From positions 310,001 to 374,000 of the forward strand of contig NZ_JQLN01000001.1 in NCBI RefSeq assembly GCF_000744225.1: 64,000 nt of DNA, written 5' to 3'. Shown piece after piece: positions 26,382 to 35,429 of the stretch. The stretch's first letter is position 1. Every line of letters starts with the position of its first letter. Under the pieces are notes generated by a model. That model was not told where the DNA came from. It ran no database searches and saw only the letters and a list, made by a program, of their open reading frames with translations. This DNA comes from Kitasatospora mediocidica KCTC 9733. Its GTDB lineage: Bacteria; Actinomycetota; Actinomycetes; Streptomycetales; Streptomycetaceae. Position numbers and translations under genes: made by a program.

Positions 26382-28307
26382 TCAGTGGTCGTCGGTGTCG
26401 TCGAAGACGGGCCGCACGCCGCGGGCGGTCATGAGGTCGTCGTTGGAGGTGCCGGCGGCGACCATCGGCCACACCTGGGCGTCCTGGTGGACGATGAAGT
26501 CGACGACGACCGGGCGGTCGTTGACGGCGTTGGCCTCGCGGATGGCGTCGTCCAGGTCCTCGGGGCGCTCGCAGCGGATCGCGTGGCAGCCCATGGCCCG
26601 GGCCAGTTGGACGAAGTCCGGGATCCGGGTGCCCTGCACGGGCTTGGCGATGCCGTCGTGCTCCGGACCGGCGTGCAGCACGGTGTTGGAGTAGCGCTGG
26701 TTGTAGAACAGGCTCTGCCACTGGCGGACCATGCCCAGCGAGCCGTTGTTGATGACGGCGACCTTGATCGGGATGTCGTTCAGCGCGCAGGTGACCAGTT
26801 CCTGATTGGTCATCTGGAAGCAGCCGTCACCGTCGATCGCCCAGACCGCGAGGTCCGGACGGCCCGCCTTGGCGCCCATCGCGGCCGGCACCGCGTAGCC
26901 CATGGTGCCCGCGCCACCGGAGTTGAGCCACCTGGCCGGCTTCTCGAAGGGGAGGAACTGCGCGGCCCACATCTGGTGCTGGCCCACGCCCGCCGCGTAG
27001 ACGGCGTCCGGGCCGACCAGCTCGCCGATCCGCCGGATGACCTGCTGGGGCGCCAACTCGCCATCGGGCGCGGGCTCGTAGCCCGGCGGGTAGGTCCGGC
27101 GCCAGCGTTGAAGCTGCGCGCTCCAGGCGCTGTGGTCACCGGTGCGGCCGGCGTCGTGCTCGGCCTGCACCGCGCGCAGCAGCTCGACGAGCGTCTCGCG
27201 GGCGTCGCCCGGCAGAGGGACGTCGGCGTGGCGCCGCTTGCCGATCTCGGCCGGGTCGATGTCGGCGTGGATGACCTTGGCGTGCGGGGCGAAGCCGTCG
27301 AGCCGGCCGGTGACCCGGTCGTCGAAGCGGGTCCCGACGGCGATCAGCAGGTCGGCCTGCTGCAGCGCGGTGACCGCCGGGACGCTGCCATGCATGCCGG
27401 GCATGCCCAGGTACTGGGGGTGGCTGGTCGGGAACGCGCCCAGCGCCATCAGGGTGGTGGTCACCGGGATGCCGGTCAGCTCCGCCAGGGCCCGCAACTC
27501 GGCGCTGGCACCGGACTTGGGCACGCCGCCGCCGACGTACAGCACCGGGCGCCGGGCGCGGGTGATCAGTTGGACGGCTGCGCGGATCTGGCGGGCGGCT
27601 GGCCGGGGCGCGGGGCGGTAGCCCGGGAGGTCCAGGCGGGGCGGCCAGCTGAAGGTGGTGCGCGCCTGCAGCGCGTCCTTGGCGATGTCCACCAGCACCG
27701 GGCCCGGGCGGCCGGTGGCGGCGAGGTGGAAGGCCTCGGCGACGGTACGCGCGATGTCCTCGGCCCGGGTGACCAGGAAGTTGTGCTTGGTGATCGACAT
27801 CGTGATGCCGCAGATGTCCGCCTCCTGGAAGGCGTCGGTGCCGATCGCCCCGGAGGCCACCTGGCCGGTGATCGCCACGATCGGGACGGAGTCCATGTAG
27901 GCGTCGGCGATCGGGGTGACCAGGTTCGTCGCGCCCGGGCCCGAGGTCGCCATGCAGACGCCGACCCTGCCGGTGGCCTGCGCGTAGCCGGTGGCCGCGT
28001 GGCCGGCGCCCTGCTCGTGCCGGACCAGGACGTGGCGCAGCCGGGTGGAGTCCATCAGCGGGTCGTAGGCCGGCAGGATCGCTCCGCCCGGGATGCCGAA
28101 CACCGTCTCGGCGCCGACCTCCTCCAGGGAACGGATCAGGCACTGGGCACCCGTCAGGTACTCCACCGCCGTGCTGCCGTGCTGGGCGACGCCGTGCTGC
28201 GTGCTGCCGTGCTGGGCGGCGTGGGCCGGTGGGGGCGGCTCACGGTCGGCGGCGGGGGCCGCAGGGGTCACGGCGGCCGTGGGTGCCTGGGTCACAACGC
28301 TCTGCAT
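26382..28307 (-). CDS. ilvB: acetolactate synthase large subunit
   Basis: 641 residues. Catalytic Glu98 lies in [15 protein letters not shown]. The FAD region is in the middle domain, and the thiamine diphosphate motif [33 protein letters not shown] is split across the C-terminal domain. It joins two pyruvates to 2-acetolactate (or pyruvate plus 2-oxobutyrate). Residues 33-46 contain a duplicated HGST/QHG stretch encoded by a near-exact DNA repeat and not part of the conserved fold. It sits between the dehydrogenase E2 gene and ilvN. Confidence 0.95.
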   Translation of the reverse strand: MQSVVTQAPTAAVTPAAPAADREPPPPAHAAQHGSTQHGVAQHGSTAVEYLTGAQCLIRSLEEVGAETVFGIPGGAILPAYDPLMDSTRLRHVLVRHEQGAGHAATGYAQATGRVGVCMATSGPGATNLVTPIADAYMDSVPIVAITGQVASGAIGTDAFQEADICGITMSITKHNFLVTRAEDIARTVAEAFHLAATGRPGPVLVDIAKDALQARTTFSWPPRLDLPGYRPAPRPAARQIRAAVQLITRARRPVLYVGGGVPKSGASAELRALAELTGIPVTTTLMALGAFPTSHPQYLGMPGMHGSVPAVTALQQADLLIAVGTRFDDRVTGRLDGFAPHAKVIHADIDPAEIGKRRHADVPLPGDARETLVELLRAVQAEHDAGRTGDHSAWSAQLQRWRRTYPPGYEPAPDGELAPQQVIRRIGELVGPDAVYAAGVGQHQMWAAQFLPFEKPARWLNSGGAGTMGYAVPAAMGAKAGRPDLAVWAIDGDGCFQMTNQELVTCALNDIPIKVAVINNGSLGMVRQWQSLFYNQRYSNTVLHAGPEHDGIAKPVQGTRIPDFVQLARAMGCHAIRCERPEDLDDAIREANAVNDRPVVVDFIVHQDAQVWPMVAAGTSNDDLMTARGVRPVFDDTDDH

Positions 28308-28384
28308 CGTCCATCCCGAAGTGTCCGTAGGGGTTCGGCGGCCTGGTCCTCGTCGCGGACCGGCGCCGTCGGCGGCCTCGCTCT

Positions 28385-28432
28385 GCGGGGGGGTGTAGCG
28401 GGGGGTTTAGCGGGGGGTTTAGCGGGGGGTGT
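28385..28432. repeat. four tandem 12-13-bp units between E2 and ilvB
   Basis: GCGGGGGG(G)TKTA units start at 28385, 28398, 28410 and 28422, filling the space just after the E2 stop codon. On the transcribed strand this is repeated CCCCCCGCTAAA. It could attenuate the operon between E2 and ilvB or simply be slippage. It forms no strong hairpin. Confidence 0.6.
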
Positions 28433-29832
28433 CAGGTCCAGGTGAGGAAGCGCTTGGGGTGCTCCAGGAGCGCGGCGACATCCGCCAGGACCTTGGAGCC
28501 GAGCTCGCCGTCGACCAGGCGGTGGTCGAAGGAGAGCGCCAGGGTCATCACCTGGCGGGGCTTGACCTCGCCCTTGTGGACCCAGGGCCGCGGCTTGATC
28601 GCGCCGACCGCGAGGATGGCGGCCTGTCCCGGGTTGAGGATCGGGGTGCCGCTGTCGATGCCGAAGACGCCGATGTTGGTGATGGTGACGGTGCCGTCCG
28701 ACATCGCCGCCGGCGCGGTGACGCCCGCGCGGGCGGACGTGACCAGTTCGGCCATCGCGTCGGCGAGTTGGCGCAGGGTCAGGGTGTGCGCGTCCCGGAT
28801 CGTCGGCACGATCAGGCCGCGGGGGGTGGCGGCGGCGATCCCCAGGTTCACGTAGTGCTTGAGCACGATCTCCTGGTTCGCCTCGTCCCAGGCCGCGTTG
28901 ACGTCCGGGTTGCGCCTGATCGCCACCAGCAGGGCCCGTGCGACGAGCAGGAGCGGGTTGACCCGTACGCCCGCCAGCTCCGGGTCCTGCTTGAGGCGGG
29001 CGGCCAGGTTCATCGTGCGGGTCACGTCGACGGTCGTGAACTCGGTGACGTGCGGCGCGGAGAAGGCGCTGGCGACCATGGCCTGGGCGGTGGCCCGGCG
29101 CACGCCCTTGACCGGCAGGCGGGTCTCCCGGCCGGAGGCCGAGGCGGTCACGGGAGCGGGGGCTGTCACGGGAGCGGGGGCTGTCACGGGAGCGGGGGCT
29201 GTCACGGGAGCCGGGGCGGGAGCGGGGGCGGGGGCGGGAGCCGCTACGGCGTGGACGTCCTGGCGGGTGATGACGCCGTCCGGGCCGGTGGGCAGGACGG
29301 ACGCGAGGTCGACGCCGAGGTCCTTGGCCAGCTTGCGCACCGGCGGCTTGGCCAACGGGTGGTCCTGCGGGAGGGGGTGGGCCGGGAGCGCGGACGGCGC
29401 GGCCGGCGCGGGGGCGTCGGGGGCCGGGTGCTGCTTGCGGTGGCGGCGCCGGGAGGGCTCGTCGGCACTCCCGTAGCCGACGAGCACGGGCCGGCGGGCG
29501 GCGGGCACCGCGGCCGGAGCGGCACCGGAATCGGCGTCGGCGTCGGGCGCGACGCCGGAGTCGGAGTCGGGTGCGGAGTCGGGCGCGGTGTCGATGGAGA
29601 TGATGGGCCGGCCCACGTCGACCGACGCGCCGGCGGGGAAGTGCAGGGCGTGCACCACGCCGTCGAAGGGGATGGGCAGTTCGACGGCTGCCTTGGCCGA
29701 CTCCACCTCGCACACGACCATCCCGTCGTGGACGCGGTCGCCGGGGGCGACCAGCCAGGTGATGATCTCCGCGTCGGTGAGCCCCTCGCCCACGTCGGGC
29801 ATCTTGAAATCGCGATAGCGCTGTACGGTCAC
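28432..29832 (-). CDS. bkdC: branched-chain 2-oxoacid dehydrogenase E2 (dihydrolipoyl acyltransferase)
   Basis: 466 residues. Lipoyl domain 1-75 with Lys47 in VESAKAAVE, a disordered linker, E3/E1-binding domain PPVRKLAKDLGVDL...GPDGVITRQDV at about 170-210, an alanine/proline hinge with four APAPVT repeats, and a catalytic domain to the end with SFDHRLVDG (His and Asp of the acyltransferase site). It transfers the acyl group from lipoamide to CoA, forming isobutyryl-, isovaleryl- or 2-methylbutyryl-CoA. It is 12 bp downstream of E1beta. Confidence 0.93.
   Translation of the reverse strand: MTVQRYRDFKMPDVGEGLTDAEIITWLVAPGDRVHDGMVVCEVESAKAAVELPIPFDGVVHALHFPAGASVDVGRPIISIDTAPDSAPDSDSGVAPDADADSGAAPAAVPAARRPVLVGYGSADEPSRRRHRKQHPAPDAPAPAAPSALPAHPLPQDHPLAKPPVRKLAKDLGVDLASVLPTGPDGVITRQDVHAVAAPAPAPAPAPAPVTAPAPVTAPAPVTAPAPVTASASGRETRLPVKGVRRATAQAMVASAFSAPHVTEFTTVDVTRTMNLAARLKQDPELAGVRVNPLLLVARALLVAIRRNPDVNAAWDEANQEIVLKHYVNLGIAAATPRGLIVPTIRDAHTLTLRQLADAMAELVTSARAGVTAPAAMSDGTVTITNIGVFGIDSGTPILNPGQAAILAVGAIKPRPWVHKGEVKPRQVMTLALSFDHRLVDGELGSKVLADVAALLEHPKRFLTWT
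29147..29218. repeat. 18-bp tandem repeats encoding APAPVT in the E2 hinge
   Basis: Four consecutive 18-bp units (starts 29147, 29165, 29183, 29201), the last with one change. In-frame, so copy number can vary hinge length without breaking the protein. Confidence 0.85.
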
Positions 29833-29844
29833 GGTATTTCCGCC

Positions 29845-30882
29845 TCAGAACGACATGACATGGTCGACGGCATGGAGCACCCGGTCCAGGCCCGGGAGGT
29901 AGTCCTCCTCCAGACGCGAGGGCGGGTAGGGGGCGTGGTAGCCGCCCACGCGCAGCACCGGCGCCTCCAGGTGGTGGAAGCAGTGCTCCGTGACGCGAGC
30001 AGCGATCTCGGCGCCGGCTCCGAAGAACACCGGGGCCTCGTGCACCACCACCAGCCGCCGGGTGCGGCGCACCGAGGCCGCCACCGACGCGAAGTCCAGG
30101 GGTGAGACGGACCGCAGGTCGATCACCTCCAGGCTTCGGCCGTCCTCCTCCTCGGCGACCCGGGCCGCGGCCAGGCAGGTCTTGACGGTCGGTCCGTAGC
30201 CCAGGAGCGTGGCGTCGGTGCCCTGGCGCAGCACGCGGGCGCCGTGCAGGGGACGGGTGGGACGGGTGGTGTCGAGGTCGCCCTGCTCGTAGTAGCGGCG
30301 CTTGGGTTCGAAGTAGATGACCGGGTCGTCGCCCTCGATGGCCTGGCGCAGCATCCAGTAGGCGTCCTGGGCGTCGGAGGGCGAGACGACCTTGAGGCCG
30401 GCCACGTGGGCGAAGAGCGCCTCCGGTGACTCGCTGTGGTGTTCGACGGCGCCGATGCCACCGCCGTAGGGGATCCGGATGACCACCGGGACCCTGACCT
30501 TGCCCAGCGAGCGGGCGTGCATCTTGGCGAGTTGGGTGACGATCTGGTCGTAGCCGGGGAAGACGAAGCCGTCGAACTGGATCTCCACGACGGGCCGGTA
30601 GCCGCGCAGGGCCAGGCCGATCGCGGTGCCGACGATGCCGGACTCCGCCAGCGGGGTGTCCATCACACGCTCGGGGCCGAACTCCTCGTACAGGCCGTCG
30701 GTGATCCGGAAGACGCCGCCGAGGCGGCCGACGTCCTCCCCCATGACCAGGACCTTGGGGTCGGCGGCCATGGCGTCGCGCAATGCCGTGTTGACGGCCT
30801 TGCCCAGCGTGAGGGTGCGGGTGGCGGGCGGTGGCACCAGGGCCGGGGCGAGGTCTGCGGGTGCGGTGGTCAGGAGTGTCAT
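29845..30882 (-). CDS. bkdB: branched-chain 2-oxoacid dehydrogenase E1 beta subunit
   Basis: 345 residues. LGKAVNTALRDAMAADPKVLVMGEDVGRLGGVFRIT near residue 25 and EQ-like region MDTPLAESGIVGTAIGLAL carry the thiamine-site Glu. IRIPYGGGIGAVEHHSESPEALFAH and the C-terminal VVVHEAPVFFGAGAEIAA are typical of BkdB-type chains. With E1alpha it decarboxylates branched-chain 2-oxoacids. Its ATG follows the E1alpha stop after a single base. Confidence 0.95.
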   Translation of the reverse strand: MTLLTTAPADLAPALVPPPATRTLTLGKAVNTALRDAMAADPKVLVMGEDVGRLGGVFRITDGLYEEFGPERVMDTPLAESGIVGTAIGLALRGYRPVVEIQFDGFVFPGYDQIVTQLAKMHARSLGKVRVPVVIRIPYGGGIGAVEHHSESPEALFAHVAGLKVVSPSDAQDAYWMLRQAIEGDDPVIYFEPKRRYYEQGDLDTTRPTRPLHGARVLRQGTDATLLGYGPTVKTCLAAARVAEEEDGRSLEVIDLRSVSPLDFASVAASVRRTRRLVVVHEAPVFFGAGAEIAARVTEHCFHHLEAPVLRVGGYHAPYPPSRLEEDYLPGLDRVLHAVDHVMSF

Positions 30883-30883
30883 G

Positions 30884-31999
30884 TCAGTTCCCACCCGTCT
30901 CGGCGAAGGAGGCTTCGTAGCGGGCGAATTGGGCACGTTCCTCGTCCACCAGGGAGTGGCCGTCCGCGTAGACGTGGTCGAAGATCGCGTGCGGGTCGGG
31001 GGCCGGCATCGAGCGGACCAGTGCGCGCAGGCGCTGCCCGGCCTGGTCGGCGGTGTGGTCGACCTCGTCGAGGAAGGCCTGGTCGGCGTGTGCGGTGTCG
31101 AGCAGGTGGGTGCGCAGGCGGGCGATGGGGTCCTTGGCCGCCCAGTGCGCCACCTCGGCGCTGTCGCGGTAGCGGGTCGGGTCGTCGGAGGTGGTGTGGG
31201 CGCCCATCCGGTAGGTGAACGCCTCCACCAGGGTGGGTCCCTGCCCACAGCGGGCGCGCTGCATCGCGGCCCGGGTGACGGCGAGGCAGGCGAGCACGTC
31301 GTTGCCGTCCACCCGCACGCCGGGCAGGCCGAAGCCGTCGGCGCGGCGGTAGAGCGGGACCCGGCTCTGCTTCTCGGTGGGCTCGGAGATGGCCCACTGG
31401 TTGTTCTGGCAGAAGAACACCACGGGCGCGTCGTAGACGGCGGCGAAGTTGAACGCCTCGCTGACGTCGCCCTGGCTGGTCGCGCCGTCGCCGAAGTAGA
31501 CGACCGCTGCGCCGTGCGCGCCGTCCTTGGCCATGCCCATCGCGTAGCCGGTGGCGTGCAGCGTCTGGGAGCCGATGACGAGGGTGTAGAGGTGGAAGCC
31601 GTGGTCCTCGGGGTCCCACCCGCCGTTGCTGACGCCGCGGAACATGGCGAGCAGGGCCAGCGGGTCGACGCCCCGGCACAGCGCCACACCGTGGTCGCGG
31701 TAGCTGGGGAAGACATGGTCGCCGTCCAGGACCGCACGGGCGGAACCGACCTGAGCGGCCTCCTGACCGAGCAGCGAGGGCCACAGGGCCAGCTCACCCT
31801 GGCGCTGCAGGGTCACGCCCTCGGCGTCCACGCGGCGGGCCAGGACCATGTCCCGGTAGAGCCCGCGCAATTCCTCGGGGGAAACATCGATGCTGTATTC
31901 CGGGTGTTCCACCCGACGTCCGTCCGGGGTCAGCAACTGCACCGGGGCGGCGGCCTCTCGCGTACTGCCGGGGGATTTCTCCCTGTCCGCGCTTTCCAT
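30884..31999 (-). CDS. bkdA: branched-chain 2-oxoacid dehydrogenase E1 alpha subunit
   Basis: 371 residues from the ATG at 31999, which has GGAAG 6 bases before it; an ATG 18-19 bases further upstream lacks such a site. The thiamine diphosphate motif is GDGATSQGDVSEAFNFAAVYDAPVVFFCQNN. The substrate/phosphorylation-loop region is YRMGAHTTSDDPTRYR. It is the first gene of the nine-gene operon, so the operon promoter should lie at 32000-32320. An E3 subunit is not encoded nearby and must be shared. Confidence 0.93.
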   Translation of the reverse strand: MESADREKSPGSTREAAAPVQLLTPDGRRVEHPEYSIDVSPEELRGLYRDMVLARRVDAEGVTLQRQGELALWPSLLGQEAAQVGSARAVLDGDHVFPSYRDHGVALCRGVDPLALLAMFRGVSNGGWDPEDHGFHLYTLVIGSQTLHATGYAMGMAKDGAHGAAVVYFGDGATSQGDVSEAFNFAAVYDAPVVFFCQNNQWAISEPTEKQSRVPLYRRADGFGLPGVRVDGNDVLACLAVTRAAMQRARCGQGPTLVEAFTYRMGAHTTSDDPTRYRDSAEVAHWAAKDPIARLRTHLLDTAHADQAFLDEVDHTADQAGQRLRALVRSMPAPDPHAIFDHVYADGHSLVDEERAQFARYEASFAETGGN

Positions 32000-32028
32000 C
32001 AGAGCTTCCAATCTCATATCCGGGACAT

Positions 32029-32042
32029 TACCGATTCCGGTA
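32029..32042. promoter_or_regulatory. TACCG-N4-CGGTA palindrome upstream of bkdA
   Basis: A perfect dyad TACCGATTCCGGTA lies 30 bp upstream of the E1alpha start. It resembles a compressed butyrolactone-receptor site (ATACC-N8-GGTAT), but its spacing is four bases too short. It could bind one of the cluster TetR proteins or another regulator. Confidence 0.4.
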
Positions 32043-32107
32043 TCCGGGCGACAATTCCTCGACCGGTTCGCGGTTTTGCACACGGCGACGGCGGGGACGG
32101 GCAACTT

Positions 32108-32140
32108 GGTTGCACTGGTGAGCTGTTGGTGCAGCAAACC
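32108..32140. promoter_or_regulatory. imperfect inverted repeat in operon promoter region
   Basis: GGTTGCAC ... GTGCAGCAAACC form an imperfect dyad over 33 bp. The size and GTTNNACTG-like left arm (GTTGCACTG) recall StrR-family activator sites (GTTCRACTG-N11-CAGTYGAAC) but match only partly. It is a candidate binding site for the cluster's StrR-like protein. Confidence 0.3.
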
Positions 32141-32325
32141 AGGAGCGACGCGGCCGCTCCAGCGGGCGTTCCCCGAAGCCGCTGATGCCCCCTGCCCCGG
32201 GAAACGGGTGCGCGAGAGTCTCTCGCCTCGCGCCGTTTCGACCTTGACGGACATCAGTGTCCGGCGGAGCGCTCAGCCGAATTCTGTGCATTCAGTGGAT
32301 TAAGTGGGCGATGTCGCTGGGCGGG

Positions 32326-33117
32326 TCATTCGGCGCCAGCCAGGCGCAGCAGGGGGGTGAGCGAGGCGAAGAGCCGTTCCTTGGCCTCGCGGTTGAAGAA
32401 GTGGCCGCCCGGCAGGACGTTGAGCGAGCCACCACGGTCGGTGTGGACGCTCCACGCCGCCGCGTCGGCCACCGCCACCAGCGGGTCGCGTGCTCCGACG
32501 ATCGCGTCGATCGGGCACGGCAGGGGCTGCGGCGGCTGCTCGGGCCGGTGGCTGGCGCAGAGTCCCAAGTCGCGTCGGAGCAGAGCGACGTGGTGGGTGC
32601 GCCGGCTTCCGCTGAGCAGGTCGTCGGGCAGGTCGGACAGGGTCAGCAGCCAGCGTGCGAGCTCCTCGTCCCCCAGCTCGCGCACCCGGTCCAGGACCTG
32701 CGGCAGGTGCGGTGCGCGGAAGGCGCCGACCATCAGGCGCCGGGGCGGGCGGTGGCCGCCCGCCACCCGCAGCCGGGTGAGGTGATAGGCGACCAGGGCG
32801 CCCATGCTGTGGCCGTAGAAGACGTGGGGCTCGTCGAGTTGGGGGCCCAGCGACTCGTGCAGGGCGGCCGCCAGGGAGGTGATGTCGCGGTAGTCGGGCG
32901 CGACGGCCGTCCGGTCACGTCCGGGCAGGCGAACGGGGATGACTTCGACCTGTCCGGCCAGGGCCCGCTGCCAACCGGCGAAGGCGGAGGTGCTGCCGCC
33001 GGCGTGGTGGAAGCCGAAGAGCCTCAGGCCACCGGGGGTGCCGGCGCCGGCGGCGTTCGGGGATGGGCTCGACGACGTGCGGGGGACGGCGGGTTCGGGT
33101 GCGGCGGCGCCGTTCAT
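32326..33117 (-). CDS. type II thioesterase
   Basis: 263 residues, alpha/beta hydrolase. Ser104 lies in FYGHSMGALVAY, the Asp in VGARDPLV and the His in LPGGHFF. LRLFGFHHAGGSTSAFAGWQ and VIPVRLPGRDRT are the family N-terminal blocks. Such enzymes clear wrongly primed or stalled acyl groups from carrier proteins. It probably edits the cluster ACP. The first 30 residues are disordered. It lies downstream of the StrR-like gene on the same strand, after a hairpin. Confidence 0.9.
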   Translation of the reverse strand: MNGAAAPEPAVPRTSSSPSPNAAGAGTPGGLRLFGFHHAGGSTSAFAGWQRALAGQVEVIPVRLPGRDRTAVAPDYRDITSLAAALHESLGPQLDEPHVFYGHSMGALVAYHLTRLRVAGGHRPPRRLMVGAFRAPHLPQVLDRVRELGDEELARWLLTLSDLPDDLLSGSRRTHHVALLRRDLGLCASHRPEQPPQPLPCPIDAIVGARDPLVAVADAAAWSVHTDRGGSLNVLPGGHFFNREAKERLFASLTPLLRLAGAE

Positions 33118-33189
33118 GCCGGCCCTAGGGTGCGGCACGGCCGGCAGGTCCGGCGCAGCCACCGCGGTCGGCGGGTCCGGCTCCGGTTC

Positions 33190-33226
33190 GGCTGTGCGAC
33201 TGCGGACCGGGCCCGGTCGCACAGCC
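33190..33226 (-). terminator. hairpin after the StrR-like gene
   Basis: 11-bp stem GGCTGTGCGAC/GTCGCACAGCC with a 15-base loop, about 60 bp after the StrR-like stop and 75 bp before the thioesterase start. A likely terminator or attenuator. Confidence 0.55.
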
Positions 33227-33283
33227 ACGCGCCGGTGGCCGTCGGGTGGGTGGGGCGTGCGGGTCTCGTGAGGCGTGCGGGTC

Positions 33284-34384
33284 TCATCGCGCGACGTCTT
33301 CGCCTTCGGGCAGGCGCTCCAGGGCGTCGGCGAAGGACTCCCAGGCGGCCGCGCACTGGCGGGCGGCGGCGGAGACGGTCTCCGCGCAGTGGCCCGGGAT
33401 GCTGCGGGCCAGCTCGTCGCGCCGCTGCGCGGGAACCAGGTGCGCGGCCAGCAGGCGCAGCAGGTAGCGGCCGCTCTCGGTGTAGCGCAGCGAGGGGTCC
33501 CGGCCGAGCGCGTCCAGCAGCTGGGACGGGTCCACGGGTGCGACGGGTGCGCGGCGCGGCGCGGGCACCGTGCGGGCGGGGGTGCGGCGCGGTGCCGCGC
33601 CCTCCCCCGGCGCGGCGGGCCCGGCGGACTCGGCGGGCGTGGCACCGGGGGTCGCGGGCGGGGTGCGCTGGCGCGGGGGGACGGGGCTCTCGCCGCGGCT
33701 CAGTCGCTCGCGCACGTCGCGCACGGTTCCCGGGGAGATGCCGGCCGCCTTCGCGATGTCGCGCAGGGAGGCCGTCGGATTCTCGGCGATCAGTTCGCCG
33801 GCCTTGACGCGTCCGCAGGCGGCGTCCACCGGGCGCAGCCGGCCGTCGCGGCCGATCCGGGCGGTCAGCGGCGGGAGTTGCTCGGCGGCGGACTGCCGGA
33901 TGCCCCGCACGGACTTGGCGGAGAGCCCGGCGACCGCGGCGACGGCGCGGTCCGACCACTGCGGGTGGGAGAGGAGGATGCGCGCCGCGGCGGCGGCGCG
34001 GTCGGCGGCCGAGAGCGGACGGCCGTGCGTGGTGTTCGCCTCGACGCCGAGCACGAAGGCGTCCTGTTCGGTGCCCTCGAAGAACCGCACCGGCACCTCG
34101 TGCTCACCGCGCAGGAGCGCCGCCCGCAGGCGGTGCATGCCGTCGATGACGCGCAGCGTGGCGCGGTGGACGGTGATCGGCGGCAGCACCCCGCCGCTGT
34201 CGGCCAGGAGCTGGGCGTGTGCCGCGCTCTCGCCGTCCACGCGCGGGGAGTTGACGGGCGGGAGCAGCGAGGCGATCGGGACCAGCCGCACCGGGGACAG
34301 GGTGGGGCACTGCCAGTCCGAAGGCGAGGTGTCGGGCCTCGCGGGCCCCACGACGGGGCGCGCGAGCAGGGCGTCGACGCTCAC
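33284..34384 (-). CDS. StrR-family pathway-specific activator (ParB-like fold)
   Basis: 366 residues from GTG 34384 (GGAGCCGTTCC before it). The N-terminal ParB/Srx-like domain has VRLVPIASLLPPVNSPRVDGE, LPPITVHRATLRVIDGMHRLRAALLRG and DAFVLGVEANTTHGRPLS. An HTH (LSHPQWSDRAVAAVAGLSAKSVRGIRQ) and a second HTH (NPTASLRDIAKAAGISPGTVRDVRERL) follow. This is the arrangement of StrR, which in Streptomyces griseus is switched on through A-factor. A disordered P/A/R linker and a C-terminal helical domain complete it. It is divergent from the HAD phosphatase gene across an ARE, so receptor control is likely. Confidence 0.88.
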   Translation of the reverse strand: MSVDALLARPVVGPARPDTSPSDWQCPTLSPVRLVPIASLLPPVNSPRVDGESAAHAQLLADSGGVLPPITVHRATLRVIDGMHRLRAALLRGEHEVPVRFFEGTEQDAFVLGVEANTTHGRPLSAADRAAAAARILLSHPQWSDRAVAAVAGLSAKSVRGIRQSAAEQLPPLTARIGRDGRLRPVDAACGRVKAGELIAENPTASLRDIAKAAGISPGTVRDVRERLSRGESPVPPRQRTPPATPGATPAESAGPAAPGEGAAPRRTPARTVPAPRRAPVAPVDPSQLLDALGRDPSLRYTESGRYLLRLLAAHLVPAQRRDELARSIPGHCAETVSAAARQCAAAWESFADALERLPEGEDVAR

Positions 34385-34432
34385 GGAACGGCTCCTCTGA
34401 GTGAGAGGTACGGCGGATGCTGACGAGAAGTA

Positions 34433-34454
34433 ACATACCTCCGAGTAGGAATTT
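34433..34454. promoter_or_regulatory. butyrolactone autoregulatory element (ARE), StrR/phosphatase spacer
   Basis: ACATACC-TCCGAGTA-GGAATTT matches the ATACC-N8-GGWAT pattern of receptor operators with one arm variant. It lies 49 bp upstream of the StrR-like GTG and 170 bp upstream of the divergent phosphatase start, in AT-richer promoter DNA. Confidence 0.7.
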
Positions 34455-34624
34455 TTGTCGAGACGGAATCGGGAAGCGGGCCGACGGGCGGGCAACTGCG
34501 TCCGGGGGCCGGTTGCACGCCCGCGCCCGGCGGGCGGGACGGCTGCGGTGGATGCCATCCTTCTCGGGGCCGCGGCTCGACCGCCTCCCACTCCCCCGCT
34601 GTCCCACCTGACTTGGAGCGACCC

Positions 34625-35347
34625 ATGACCTCGACGACACCGCCCGTACGCCTCGTCTTCTGCGACGTGGACGAGACGCTGATCGACTGCAAGAGCATGT
34701 TCGACTTCCTGGACTACTACCTCGGCGAGCGCCACGGGCAGGACGGGCTGGCCCGGGCGCGCGAGGTGCGCGAGTCGCTGCTGGCCCAGGCCGCGCGCGG
34801 GGTACCGCGCGAGGAGACCAACCGTTCGTACTTCCGCGCGTTTACGGGCGAGAGCGCCCGGGAGGTGGAGCAGTGGGGCGAGCGCTGGTTCGCCGAACGC
34901 TCGGCGCGGGCGTCCTTCTACCTCGCGCCGACCCGGGCGGCACTGGCGCGCCACCGGGCGGCCGGGGCGGCCCTGGTGCTGGTGTCCGGGTCCTTCCCCG
35001 CACTGCTGGGGCCGATCGCGCGCGACGTCGGCGCCCATCACGTCATCGCCACCCTCCCGCAGGAGCGCGACGGCATGCTGACCGGAAGCATCGTGGGCGA
35101 GCCGGTCATCGGCCGCGGCAAGCACGCCGCCGTGCTCTCCGTCCTCGCCCGCCACCCCCACCTGGACGCCGCGGACTGCTACGGCTACGGGGACCACATC
35201 TCCGACCTGCCGATGCTCGAAGCCGTCGGGCACCCGGTCGTGGTCGGGCACAACCCCGAGCTCCTGGCCCGGCTGCCCGGCGCGCAGCAGCTGCCGACAG
35301 CGGCGGAAGAGCTGGACGAAGTGCGGGAGGTGGCCGGGGCCCAATGA
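34625..35347 (+). CDS. HAD phosphatase (SerB/HAD-IB type)
   Basis: 240 residues. Motif I FCDVDETLI has nucleophile Asp14 and Asp16, motif II is LVLVSGSFPALL, and motif IV is GYGDHISDLPML. The helical cap between motifs I and II is HAD-IB-like, as in phosphoserine phosphatases. In butyrolactone and furan pathways a phosphatase removes the phosphate brought in by the glycerol-derived partner, and this enzyme is the obvious candidate here. It ends just before a long perfect palindrome. Confidence 0.85.
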   Translation: MTSTTPPVRLVFCDVDETLIDCKSMFDFLDYYLGERHGQDGLARAREVRESLLAQAARGVPREETNRSYFRAFTGESAREVEQWGERWFAERSARASFYLAPTRAALARHRAAGAALVLVSGSFPALLGPIARDVGAHHVIATLPQERDGMLTGSIVGEPVIGRGKHAAVLSVLARHPHLDAADCYGYGDHISDLPMLEAVGHPVVVGHNPELLARLPGAQQLPTAAEELDEVREVAGAQ

Positions 35348-35379
35348 GCCGGCCGCTGATCCGCCTCAGGACCGCGCGG

Positions 35380-35421
35380 GCGGCTGGTCCCGCGTCGCGA
35401 TCGCGACGCGGGACCAGCCGC
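35380..35421. terminator. 42-bp perfect palindrome, bidirectional terminator
   Basis: 35380-35400 is the exact reverse complement of 35401-35421, with no spacer. It lies between the convergent phosphatase and TetR genes, 33 bp after one stop and 9 bp from the other. Confidence 0.8.
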
Positions 35422-35429
35422 AGGCCCTC

